From assembly GCA_913052545.1 (NCBI GenBank), contig CAJXEF010000116.1:1-6549 (forward strand): a stretch of DNA of 6,549 nt, read 5' to 3'. How positions within the stretch are numbered: position 1 is the stretch's first letter; each line of letters starts with the position of its first letter. Origin of the DNA: an uncultured Chloroflexota bacterium (GTDB lineage: Bacteria > Chloroflexota > Dehalococcoidia > UBA3495). The translations under genes and the position numbers were made by a program. Of the stretch, positions 1 through 6,053 are shown piece after piece. The notes beneath the pieces are model-generated. The model ran no database searches, had not been told where the DNA came from, and worked only from the letters and a program-made list of their open reading frames with translations.

Positions 1-30
1 ACAGGTACAGGTACAGGTACAGGTACAACC
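1..30. repeat. Hexanucleotide tandem repeat (ACAGGT)n inside the 3' part of sat
   Basis: Four perfect ACAGGT units (1-24) are followed by one decayed unit ACAACC (25-30). The array touches the window edge, so its full length is unknown. Read on the minus strand in the sat frame, each unit is ACC TGT, giving alternating Thr and Cys: the tail from residue 413 reads GCTCTCTCTC. A six-base unit keeps the frame, so gain or loss of copies would change only tail length. An assembly artefact at a contig end is also possible. Confidence 0.9.
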
Positions 31-1266
31 TAAAGCATGCATAGCCATGACGGGAGTACGCAAAGCTAAATAATCGTCTCCCACGAAAGGTGACCCAAAT
101 CCGTATAGATCAGCGCATTCTTTCACAACTTCAAGAACCTCGGGTCTCAACGTTAGAGCTGCCGGTTCTACTCCCCCCTGTATAATACTACGAATGAAAG
201 TTCCAGAAAGCTCTTGCTTTTCGTTTTCATGACCACAAATCCCTTCATATGCAACACCCGCACAAACCGGACAATACCACCATTCTAAAGTTAATACGGA
301 TTTAATCCCCAAGTCAGGTAGGTCATCAAAAATTTGGTGGGCCGCATAAGTGTCGTAATAACTCCCTACTCCCGCATGATCGCGTCCAAACATGTGGTGA
401 GTACATCCCAAATTCTTTCTAACTATGGCGTGGAACACAGCCTCTCTAGGGCCAGCGTAGCGCATGTCCCAAAGCAACGCAGAGGTTTGATGAATATTCT
501 CCCGAAAAAACCCTGCTTCTTTTAAACGATCATGCGCCAGAACTATCGCTTCATCTATATAATCTCCAGATTTCTTCTCTCCTATAACTGCACTAACCAA
601 CACTCCATCTGACCCCGATGCTAACCAAGCTCCTTTCATCAGCCATTCATGGCCTGAATGTGGAACGTTGCGCGATTGGTGGGCCACTACCGCGCGCCAT
701 CCAAGATCCTGCATCTTTTCTCGTAATTGTCGGGGGGTCAACCAGAACCGGTCGAAGGGAGGGTTAATTCTAGGGGCATTGATCAAGGTAATAGGCCCCG
801 CTAGAAATTTATCTCCAAAACTTAACGTCCTCTGGACTCCAGGATGTGCGGAATCATTAGTTCCATAAATATCTGTTGCCAATGAGTCCAGATCGTAATC
901 AAATACCTCCGTTATATCCATAGTTGCTAGCGGATGGTTCTGATAAGTTAACAAAACTCTATCACCAGCACCCACGTTGATTTCCCGTAATTGATCTTGG
1001 GCAATATCAAATATTATTGGAATGCTCCAGATATACCCATTCTCTAGAGTCATAGTCTTAGCAACGTTGTGGAGATCTTTGGCTCCCATGAACCCTTCAA
1101 GAGGAGAGAAAAATCCATACGCAATGTTGACGCATTCGTGTGCTAACTGATCCCTGACAGGAATACAAGGAAGGGAATTCATCTCTTCTATCTGTTCGGG
1201 CGTATGTATAAAGGCAGTTTTCTCTATCAGAACACCGCCATGAGGGCTTAAACTATTATCTACCAA
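1..1266 (-). CDS. sat: ATP sulfurylase (sulfate adenylyltransferase), C-terminal end outside the window
   Basis: ATP sulfurylase joins ATP and sulfate to give adenosine 5'-phosphosulfate and pyrophosphate, or works in reverse in sulfur oxidisers; it is cytoplasmic. Translating the minus strand gives 422 uninterrupted codons. Family marks are an N-terminal PHGG (residues 8-11), GFFSPLEGFM (about 59-68), the nucleotide-binding QSRNVPHSGHE (197-207, equivalent to QTRNPxHxxH), GRDHAGVG (294-301), and a zinc-site pattern CPVC...CGH (C332, C335, C344, H346) followed by SGTFIR. The start is placed at a TTG (1266-1264): an in-frame TAG lies at 1272-1270 and no ATG precedes PHGG. An AGAGATAG stretch just upstream is a weak ribosome-binding site. 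Bacterial enzymes of this zinc-bearing type are usually around 380-400 residues from memory; this one already exceeds that and ends at the edge in a Cys-Thr repeat with no stop. The neighbouring TPR gene is divergent. The family call is secure; the direction of the reaction in vivo is not determinable here. Confidence 0.95.
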   Translation of the reverse strand, partial: MVDNSLSPHGGVLIEKTAFIHTPEQIEEMNSLPCIPVRDQLAHECVNIAYGFFSPLEGFMGAKDLHNVAKTMTLENGYIWSIPIIFDIAQDQLREINVGAGDRVLLTYQNHPLATMDITEVFDYDLDSLATDIYGTNDSAHPGVQRTLSFGDKFLAGPITLINAPRINPPFDRFWLTPRQLREKMQDLGWRAVVAHQSRNVPHSGHEWLMKGAWLASGSDGVLVSAVIGEKKSGDYIDEAIVLAHDRLKEAGFFRENIHQTSALLWDMRYAGPREAVFHAIVRKNLGCTHHMFGRDHAGVGSYYDTYAAHQIFDDLPDLGIKSVLTLEWWYCPVCAGVAYEGICGHENEKQELSGTFIRSIIQGGVEPAALTLRPEVLEVVKECADLYGFGSPFVGDDYLALRTPVMAMHALGCTCTCTCTC

Positions 1267-1474
1267 AAACTATCTCTGCAGTCCAAACAGGCATTGATTT
1301 GTTGCATTATTGGGGACCAATTATGCCATGCTTTGACAACAACTACCAGTATTTGGCAGTATTACCCAAATAGGAACTAGAATAAATGCCCTACTATAAA
1401 TTTAGCTAAAAGTTTTGTACTACATATCAATTTTGTTGGCCATCAATGTTGTTATTATGAGAGATAAACACTCT
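1267..1474. other. Divergent intergenic region between sat and the TPR gene
   Basis: About 200 bases separate the sat start (minus strand) from the preferred TPR start (plus strand), so promoters for both should lie here. For the plus strand, TATAAA at 1395-1400 is a fair -10 element but has no good -35 partner. A perfect TTGACA at 1333-1338 has only TATTAC at 1360-1365 downstream, and that spacing of 21 is too long. For the minus strand, CATAAT (1325-1320) is a possible -10 with no convincing -35. No strong operator-like palindrome was seen. Individual promoter calls here are weak. Confidence 0.4.
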
Positions 1475-1990
1475 ATGTTCGTCTTAAAGCGTATCCAGGA
1501 TTTGTCGATAACCCTATCCGGATTAGAAAACAATTTGGGACAGGAAAATCCAAAATGTTTCCTTATACGACATAAGCTGGCTCATGCATACAGAGCTCTA
1601 GAAAAATTCGAACAGGCTATTAACTTATTCCAATTCAACTTAGAGGCGAAAATCAAGGTTTTAGGACAGGACCACTATGAAACTATTAATAGTCAAAGTA
1701 GCCTGGCAAATTGCTATTATGCTTCCGGCGAATTCCCCCTAGCTATACAATTATTCATAAAGGCTCTTGATGCACGCACAAAGATCCTGGGGCCATTCCA
1801 CCCAGACACTTTAAGAAGTATTGGCAGTCTGGCTAATAGCTACCGGGCTACCGGTCAAAGTACAGAAGCTGATAAATTACACCTGAGAGTTTTGAATTTG
1901 CGCCAAATAATCCTCGGGGCTAATCACCCAAGAACCGTTGCTAGTCTTAAACATATTGAAAACGTTCTTGAGTCAATGGGACCAAATTAG
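1475..1990 (+). CDS. Small TPR-repeat protein (kinesin-light-chain-like 42-residue repeats)
   Basis: Tetratricopeptide repeats form helical scaffolds that bind other proteins; no catalytic domain is present, so an adaptor role is inferred. Counting from ATG 1475, three consecutive 42-residue units start with LG at residues 21, 63 and 105, and a fourth partial unit starts at 147. The pattern is LGxxHPxT...LAxxYxxxG...A..L....L......LG, typical of the 42-residue kinesin-light-chain/NB-ARC-associated class of TPR. No signal peptide or membrane segment is evident from this start. The start is uncertain: the frame is open from a TTG at 1415, and ATG 1457 is possible but has no ribosome-binding site. 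ATG 1475 has GAGAGA ten bases upstream, a weak match. The extra 20 residues from TTG 1415 are hydrophobic and not repeat-like. The gene is divergent from sat and followed by a 182-nt gap, so it appears monocistronic. Its partner is unknown. Confidence 0.8.
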   Translation: MFVLKRIQDLSITLSGLENNLGQENPKCFLIRHKLAHAYRALEKFEQAINLFQFNLEAKIKVLGQDHYETINSQSSLANCYYASGEFPLAIQLFIKALDARTKILGPFHPDTLRSIGSLANSYRATGQSTEADKLHLRVLNLRQIILGANHPRTVASLKHIENVLESMGPN

Positions 1991-2101
1991 ACGATATTTG
2001 TAACAACATCATCTAATTTAGAGAAATTAATCTAGTACGAGGTTAACCACCCTGACTGGGCATCCGACTAATAAGCGTAGTTCGAAAGAATCCAAATTAT
2101 A

Positions 2102-2128
2102 TTGAAAGTTTGTTAATTGTGTTAAAAT
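2102..2128 (+). promoter_or_regulatory. Candidate promoter for the paralogue pair
   Basis: TTGAAA (2102-2107) resembles a -35 box. TAAAAT (2123-2128), preceded by TGT (2120-2122), resembles an extended -10. The 15-base spacer is shorter than ideal, which an extended -10 can tolerate. It sits 45 bases before the start codon of the first paralogue. It was identified by eye only. Confidence 0.4.
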
Positions 2129-2158
2129 GGCTACCAAATCTACTATTTGAGTTTAAAT

Positions 2159-2165
2159 AAGGAGG
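2159..2165 (+). promoter_or_regulatory. Strong Shine-Dalgarno of the first paralogue
   Basis: AAGGAGG lies seven bases before ATG 2173. It fixes this start over the in-frame ATG three codons later and suggests high translation. Confidence 0.85.
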
Positions 2166-2172
2166 CTCAAAG

Positions 2173-3120
2173 ATGCTTGAAATGAAAGGTAGAGAAAGAG
2201 TTGAGGCCGGCGGTCTTACTTTCATAGTCCAACACGAACTTTGGGACGGTAACATACAAGATCACGCAGATCAGGGAATTGTAATTCTTGTAACCAAAGA
2301 CGTTGACGGAAAAGAGACATCGCTACTCAAATTTAACTGTTTTGACATAGAAAAAAGCTATATCTACGGTCCAGAAAACGCAAACATAGCTTCAGATGGG
2401 CCAATGATGCTTGGTGATACTGGTACAACCGGAACACCCGGCAAAATGTACAGGTTAGACCCAATTGTCGATAATAACGCCATCGGCTGGACAATCAATA
2501 CATTAGAGAAAAAGCTCCCAGCCATGCTAGAGCGAGCCGGATATCCGGAGGTCGCCGCAGACATCGACCTAGAAGAGGTCATCCTGGCTCTGCCTCGTGT
2601 CGAGTTCATCGCCCGAGAGCTATTTGCCAGTAAAAGAAATGTAGTAAAACACAACCGTGGAACTGACGTTTTTGAGGCAGGAAACATCCGATTCGGGCTA
2701 GAAATGCGTAGACTCCCGATAGGCGACGGTGGATTAGCCGTTCATGTGTTAACCGACCTAGCCGGAACTACCGAGAAAAGTTACGTCGAAGAAACTGAGA
2801 TTTTAGCCTTCGATTGTTTCTGGGATGGTCCTCACTACCACTATGGACCGAGAAACAAGAATCACCGGATATATTGGGACAAGACGCTCATTGAAGATCC
2901 TCTTGGCTGGGTATTCCAACAACTAGATCGCCATAAGCTAGGAGCAATGATCGATCGAGCCGGATATCCCGGCGTAGCGGCTGATCTTGATGACGACAAA
3001 TTAGAGGCAGTGATCCCTGAGATGGCAAAGAGAGCTCGCGAAATGCAAGCCAAAGGCACAGATCTAACCGGTCATCCCGGCCTACCTCTAGATGTTACCC
3101 CTAATCTAGTACCGAACTAA
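2173..3120 (+). CDS. Unrecognised two-domain repeat protein, paralogue 1 (315 aa)
   Basis: I do not recognise this family and assign no function. The protein is two diverged copies of one domain, at about residues 13-132 and 170-273. Shared marks in both copies are F[ND]CF with a conserved Cys (C56, C215), YxYGP (63-67 and 222-226), a D....GW segment, and a closing RAGYPxVAAD[IL]D (121-132 and 262-273). The second copy carries a His/Asn-rich stretch HYHYGPRNKNH (221-231) followed by RIYWDK; the first has none of these histidines. The first copy has a Gly/Thr-rich insertion (about 69-92) absent from the next gene's product. The linker has VKHNRGTD (158-165). After RAREMQ (287-292) comes a variable stretch and the terminal TPNLVPN. 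No signal peptide or membrane helix is visible, so it is probably cytoplasmic. The start is set by AAGGAGG. The paralogous next gene begins 96 bases downstream, probably in the same transcript. Confidence 0.9.
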   Translation: MLEMKGRERVEAGGLTFIVQHELWDGNIQDHADQGIVILVTKDVDGKETSLLKFNCFDIEKSYIYGPENANIASDGPMMLGDTGTTGTPGKMYRLDPIVDNNAIGWTINTLEKKLPAMLERAGYPEVAADIDLEEVILALPRVEFIARELFASKRNVVKHNRGTDVFEAGNIRFGLEMRRLPIGDGGLAVHVLTDLAGTTEKSYVEETEILAFDCFWDGPHYHYGPRNKNHRIYWDKTLIEDPLGWVFQQLDRHKLGAMIDRAGYPGVAADLDDDKLEAVIPEMAKRAREMQAKGTDLTGHPGLPLDVTPNLVPN

Positions 3121-3124
3121 AAAG

Positions 3125-3176
3125 TTAAGTGGCCAACTTAAGAAAGGGACGACTTTAAAAGGGCCGATCCCTTTTT
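3125..3176 (+). terminator. Hairpins between the paralogues, possible attenuator or leaky terminator
   Basis: TTAAGT (3125-3130) pairs with ACTTAA (3136-3141) around a five-base loop. Downstream, AAAAGGG (3157-3163) pairs with CCCTTTT (3169-3175) around CCGAT and ends in a short T-run. A second 5' arm, AAAGGGA (3143-3149), can pair with TCCCTTT (3168-3174) instead. Stems are short and AU-rich, so partial termination or RNA processing between the two genes is more plausible than a full stop. Confidence 0.35.
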
Positions 3177-3216
3177 CCGTAGAGAATAAATAATACTGAT
3201 AGAGAGGTTATAAAAT

Positions 3217-4080
3217 ATGGTTGAGAAAACCCAGTCTAAATTTGCTGCTGGATCAGTGTCCATCGTAGTTCGACATGAATTATGGGACGGCAATGTACAG
3301 GACCACGCTGATCAAGGAGTTGCTATAACAGTAGTTGGAGATGTAGGCGGAACAGAAACTACTCTCTTACGATTCAATTGTTTCGATATAGAAAAAAGCT
3401 ACGTGTACGGGCCAGAAGGCCGAAATAAAACATACCGGATGGACCCTACGGTAGATGGTAATCCAATAAGCTGGACCATAAACCATCTTAAAACTAACTT
3501 GACTGTCCTATTAAACGAGGCAGGGTACGGAGAGCTCGCAGCATCAGCAGATCAGGATGCTATCGCCAAACAAGCGACCGAAATAGAGTCAACCGCCCGA
3601 CAACTATTCACCAACGATCGCAATACAGTAAAACATAACCGGGGTACCGATATTTTCGAAGCCGGAAATTTCCGGTTTGGCCTGGAGCTGAGAAAACAGC
3701 GCGGCGGTGATGGTGGCCTTGCAATACATGTCCTTGCCGATCTAGCCGGAACACCCGGTAAGACCTACGTCGAAGAAACCGAGATGCTGGCTTTTGATTG
3801 TTTTAGACAGGACCCCCATTACCATTACGGCCCGCGGAACAAAAACCACCGCATCTTCTGGGACAAGGCGCTAGTTACTGATACCTTAGAATGGACATTA
3901 GAACAGTTTAATAGTGGCCGTCTCCGTGACATGATTCAACGAGCCGGCTATCCCGGCATCGCGGCTGATTATGACCAGAGAGTAGTGAACGACATATTCC
4001 CTGCTTTAGCAAACCGAGCACGGGAAATGCAAGGACAACCGCTACCCGAAGAGCCGACACCAAACTTGGTACCCAATTAG
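3217..4080 (+). CDS. Unrecognised two-domain repeat protein, paralogue 2 (287 aa)
   Basis: This is a tandem paralogue of the preceding gene with the same architecture; the function is unknown. The first domain copy spans about residues 12-112 and the second about 150-253. Conserved marks are HELWDGN (20-26), FNCFDIEKSY (53-62), YVYGPE (62-67), VKHNRGTD (138-145), FEAGNFRFGLE (147-157), YVEETE (184-189), LAFDCF (191-196), HYHYGPRNKNH (201-211) and QRAGYPGIAAD (241-251). The first copy lacks the roughly 19-residue insertion found in paralogue 1, and its RAGYP motif has drifted to EAGYG (101-105). After RAREMQ (267-272) the tail is shorter and different, yet ends in the identical TPNLVPN. The start is supported by AGAGAGG (3201-3207) nine bases upstream, a weaker ribosome-binding site than that of paralogue 1. 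Divergence throughout, including silent sites, points to an old duplication. A strong hairpin follows the gene. Confidence 0.9.
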   Translation: MVEKTQSKFAAGSVSIVVRHELWDGNVQDHADQGVAITVVGDVGGTETTLLRFNCFDIEKSYVYGPEGRNKTYRMDPTVDGNPISWTINHLKTNLTVLLNEAGYGELAASADQDAIAKQATEIESTARQLFTNDRNTVKHNRGTDIFEAGNFRFGLELRKQRGGDGGLAIHVLADLAGTPGKTYVEETEMLAFDCFRQDPHYHYGPRNKNHRIFWDKALVTDTLEWTLEQFNSGRLRDMIQRAGYPGIAADYDQRVVNDIFPALANRAREMQGQPLPEEPTPNLVPN

Positions 4081-4153
4081 AAAGTAAATAGGCAGAAAAT
4101 CAACTGGAGGATCAACATACAGGTCCTTTAGCCACCAGATCATTGTCCGTCAA

Positions 4154-4189
4154 AGAAACGGGTTGGTTGTTCCAACCCGTTTCTGATTT
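4154..4189 (+). terminator. Strong stem-loop, probable transcript end of the paralogue pair
   Basis: AGAAACGGGTTGG (4154-4166) and CCAACCCGTTTCT (4172-4184) form a perfect 13-bp stem with a TTGTT loop. The tail GATTTC is only modestly T-rich, so the stem may act as a factor-independent terminator of limited efficiency or as a stabilising 3' end. It lies 74 bases after the stop of paralogue 2 and 77 bases before the next gene, so it separates the two units. Confidence 0.7.
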
Positions 4190-4248
4190 CATAACACATC
4201 TCCCACGGAGCCCATCTCATGTTAGGAATAATTTATGTGATTTAAACT

Positions 4249-4254
4249 GAGGAG
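4249..4254 (+). promoter_or_regulatory. Shine-Dalgarno of the GatC/AtzG-like gene
   Basis: GAGGAG lies seven bases before ATG 4262. This supports translation of the very short gene. No convincing promoter was seen between the 4154-4184 hairpin and this site. Confidence 0.8.
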
Positions 4255-4261
4255 ATACATC

Positions 4262-4450
4262 ATGACCCCATTATCAAACCAAGAGGTTCAGTCTCTTGGA
4301 AATGCGGTAAAACTCCAAATCGAAGAACCGGAACTAACTGAAGTAACTCACAGCATTAACGCCATCCTTGATTCAATGGCTGAAATAAATCTTCCCGAAA
4401 CTAATTCAATCGAGCCAATTCCTATTTTGATCCCGGAAATGGAGGATTAA
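4262..4450 (+). CDS. GatC/AtzG-like small subunit of an amidase complex (62 aa)
   Basis: Small proteins of the GatC/AtzG superfamily wrap around an amidase-signature partner and stabilise it. The sequence has a leading LSNQEVQSLG helix, a middle helix ending NAILDSMAEIN (34-44), and a Pro-rich C-terminal arm with SIEPIPI (49-55), matching the family's helix-helix-extended-arm layout. At 62 residues it is shorter than typical GatC (around 95) and close to AtzG of the cyanuric acid pathway. The stop codon lies one base before the amidase ATG, whose ribosome-binding site sits inside this gene's last codons, so translation is coupled. No gatB-like gene is visible nearby, which argues against a tRNA amidotransferase role. 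The call rests on pattern and context; the superfamily is likely, the exact subfamily is not settled. Confidence 0.75.
   Translation: MTPLSNQEVQSLGNAVKLQIEEPELTEVTHSINAILDSMAEINLPETNSIEPIPILIPEMED
4441..4445 (+). promoter_or_regulatory. Shine-Dalgarno of the amidase, inside the upstream gene
   Basis: GGAGG lies six bases before ATG 4452 and overlaps the final codons of the small-subunit gene. This arrangement favours translational coupling and balanced subunit production. Confidence 0.85.
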
Positions 4451-4451
4451 T

Positions 4452-5882
4452 ATGCTCCCGGAAGAAATACCTTTTTTGTCTGTAGCAGAATTATCTGGCT
4501 ATATCAAAAAAAAAGAAATTACACCGGTTGAAACCGTCAGAGCATATCTCGAACGAATTGAAAGAATCGACCCTAAATTAAACGCGTATATCACGGTCCT
4601 AGCCGATCAGGCCGAACATGATGCTGAATTAGCCGGCAGAGAAATAGCCAGCGGTAATTACCTCGGCCCTCTTCATGGCATACCAGTGGCCATAAAAGAC
4701 CAAATTCACTCGAAAGGCGTCCGGACTACTGACGCGTCCAAAATCAGAACAGACTTCGTACCAGGAGAGGACGCAACCGTACTATCAAAACTTAAAGCCG
4801 CTGGAGCAATACTTCTAGGGAAACTCAACATGAGTGAATTTGCCCTTGGAGACCCTATTAGCTCAGCATTTGGGCCGGCACACAATCCGTGGGATCTAAA
4901 AAGGAACCCAGGCACCTCCAGCACTGGCTCAGGCGCAGCTACAGCCGGTTTCTTATGTGCTACTTCCCTAGGGGAAGACACTGGCGGTTCCATCCGGGGA
5001 CCTGCTGCCAATTGTGGATTAGTCGGATTAAGGCCAACGTGGGGGAGAGTAAGCCGATACGGAGTCGACGGCGCCTGCTGGTCTATAGATACAATTGGAC
5101 CCATATCGCGGTGCGTCGCTGATTGTGCTATTACTATCGGCGCTATAGCTGGATTTGACGCCAAAGATAAGTATACCCACCAAGTCCCGGTTCCAAATTA
5201 TTATGAGAACCTCGGTAATGATTTGACTCCTCTGAAAATCGGAGTCGTAAAGGAGTTAATGGATACCGACACTATGGGCACCAATCCAGAAGTAGTCTCA
5301 GCGATAAATACTGCTATAGAAATTTTTGCCGGCCTTGGTGCCCAAATTAAAGAGATTTCCTTACCTTTAACTAAACATACTGGAGCTATTGTTAGAACCA
5401 TTACTCATACCGAACGAGTTAGCATCCATCCCGAATGGTTGCGCGAACGGCCTCAAGATTTTCATCACAACACCAGAGTAGCTTTCATGGCTGGAAATTT
5501 GATCCCTGCACAGGTTTACTATAAAGCACAAAAACTTCGTTCCGTGGTTAGACACCAGGTGTTGGAAGCCTTTAAAGATGTAGATCTGCTGATTCAGCCA
5601 ACATCGTCAGGTCCCGCAAACGTAATGAATCTAGAACCCGGTGTCGAGAGTCTAGAGCAAGCCAAAAAAGCATTAGTCGAAGGAGGGTTTAGGGGACTGT
5701 ACAGTTTGAGTGGAGCTCCTGCTTTATCGATTCCATGCGGATTTACATCCCCAGGAGACGGGGCCCTTCCCTTGGCTATGCAGATAGCTGGTAGGCACTT
5801 TGAAGAAAATACCGTTTTGCGAGCAGCCTATGCTTATGAGCAGGCCACAACATGGCACAATCGTCGTCCACCGATATCCTAA
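4452..5882 (+). CDS. Amidase-signature family hydrolase (AtzE/GatA-like, 476 aa)
   Basis: Amidase-signature enzymes hydrolyse amide or carbamoyl bonds with a Ser-cisSer-Lys triad. Here Lys82 lies in GIPVAIKD (76-83). The cis-Ser is probably Ser156 in GTSSTGSG (154-161), and the nucleophile is Ser180 in GEDTGGSIRGPAANCG (174-189). The 24-residue spacing between the two serines matches that in FAAH and malonamidase. Further family marks are GLRPTWGRVSRYGV, GPISRCVAD and the C-terminal SGAPALSIPCGF. Length is normal. The central region (VAFMAGNLIPAQVYYKAQKLR) resembles metabolic amidases such as AtzE more than tRNA-Gln amidotransferase GatA, and no gatB is present. With the coupled small subunit it should form a soluble heteromeric hydrolase. 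Substrate is unknown; a carboxybiuret-, allophanate- or other amide-type substrate would be a guess. The start is fixed by GGAGG and by the one-base gap to the upstream stop. Confidence 0.95.
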   Translation: MLPEEIPFLSVAELSGYIKKKEITPVETVRAYLERIERIDPKLNAYITVLADQAEHDAELAGREIASGNYLGPLHGIPVAIKDQIHSKGVRTTDASKIRTDFVPGEDATVLSKLKAAGAILLGKLNMSEFALGDPISSAFGPAHNPWDLKRNPGTSSTGSGAATAGFLCATSLGEDTGGSIRGPAANCGLVGLRPTWGRVSRYGVDGACWSIDTIGPISRCVADCAITIGAIAGFDAKDKYTHQVPVPNYYENLGNDLTPLKIGVVKELMDTDTMGTNPEVVSAINTAIEIFAGLGAQIKEISLPLTKHTGAIVRTITHTERVSIHPEWLRERPQDFHHNTRVAFMAGNLIPAQVYYKAQKLRSVVRHQVLEAFKDVDLLIQPTSSGPANVMNLEPGVESLEQAKKALVEGGFRGLYSLSGAPALSIPCGFTSPGDGALPLAMQIAGRHFEENTVLRAAYAYEQATTWHNRRPPIS

Positions 5883-5905
5883 CCTCGAAATTAACATATA
5901 AGAAC

Positions 5906-5942
5906 GTGCCCTTGATTCTTGTAATCGATCACGCGAGGGCGT
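5906..5942 (+). terminator. Weak imperfect stem-loop after the amidase
   Basis: GTGCCCT (5906-5912) can pair with AGGGCGT (5936-5942), including two G-T pairs. An inner stem GATT (5914-5917)/AATC (5923-5926) sits on a CTTGT loop, with an unpaired stretch on the 3' side. No T-run follows. It may be incidental. The whole 171-base gap 5883-6053 shows no other gene and no convincing promoter. Confidence 0.25.
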
Positions 5943-6040
5943 TGACCTGAAATACAGGAACACCTATAATCCGGCCACATTCCAATACTTTAGGCAATTG
6001 GATTCAAACTAGATTACTACTTGAACGGTAATCATTAAAC

Positions 6041-6046
6041 AGGAGG
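6041..6046 (+). promoter_or_regulatory. Strong Shine-Dalgarno of the ThDP enzyme
   Basis: AGGAGG lies seven bases before ATG 6054 and fixes the start of the partial gene at the right edge. Confidence 0.85.
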
Positions 6047-6053
6047 ATAACTT

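Noticed and set aside
334..868. Two short plus-strand open frames (334-525 and 668-868)
   Set aside because: They lie wholly inside the minus-strand ATP sulfurylase gene, which has clear family motifs across both stretches; the plus-strand products look like random translation.
1333..1365. Perfect TTGACA at 1333-1338 with TATTAC downstream as a sigma-70 promoter
   Set aside because: The spacer is 21 bases, outside the usual range, and the -10 match is poor.
2013..2035. AT-only inverted repeat (TAATTT...AAATTA) after the TPR gene
   Set aside because: The six-pair stem contains only A-T pairs and has no T-run, too weak to call a terminator.
2364..3059. Minus-strand open frames opposite the first paralogue
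   Set aside because: They mirror a conserved duplicated protein on the plus strand and lack ribosome-binding sites or recognisable motifs.
4706..5164. 152-codon minus-strand open frame opposite the amidase
   Set aside because: It overlaps the Lys82 and Ser180 catalytic region of a well-supported amidase; its composition (Pro/Ser/Ala-rich) is a reverse-strand shadow.
4262..5882. GatCA of the tRNA-dependent amidotransferase
   Set aside because: The small subunit is short, the amidase centre looks like metabolic amidases, and no gatB-like gene is present; treated as a metabolic hydrolase instead.
4889..5963. Other short frames over the amidase and the following gap, including minus 5201-5401, 5367-5555 and 5724-5963
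   Set aside because: All are out of frame with a secure gene, and none shows a family motif or a good ribosome-binding site.
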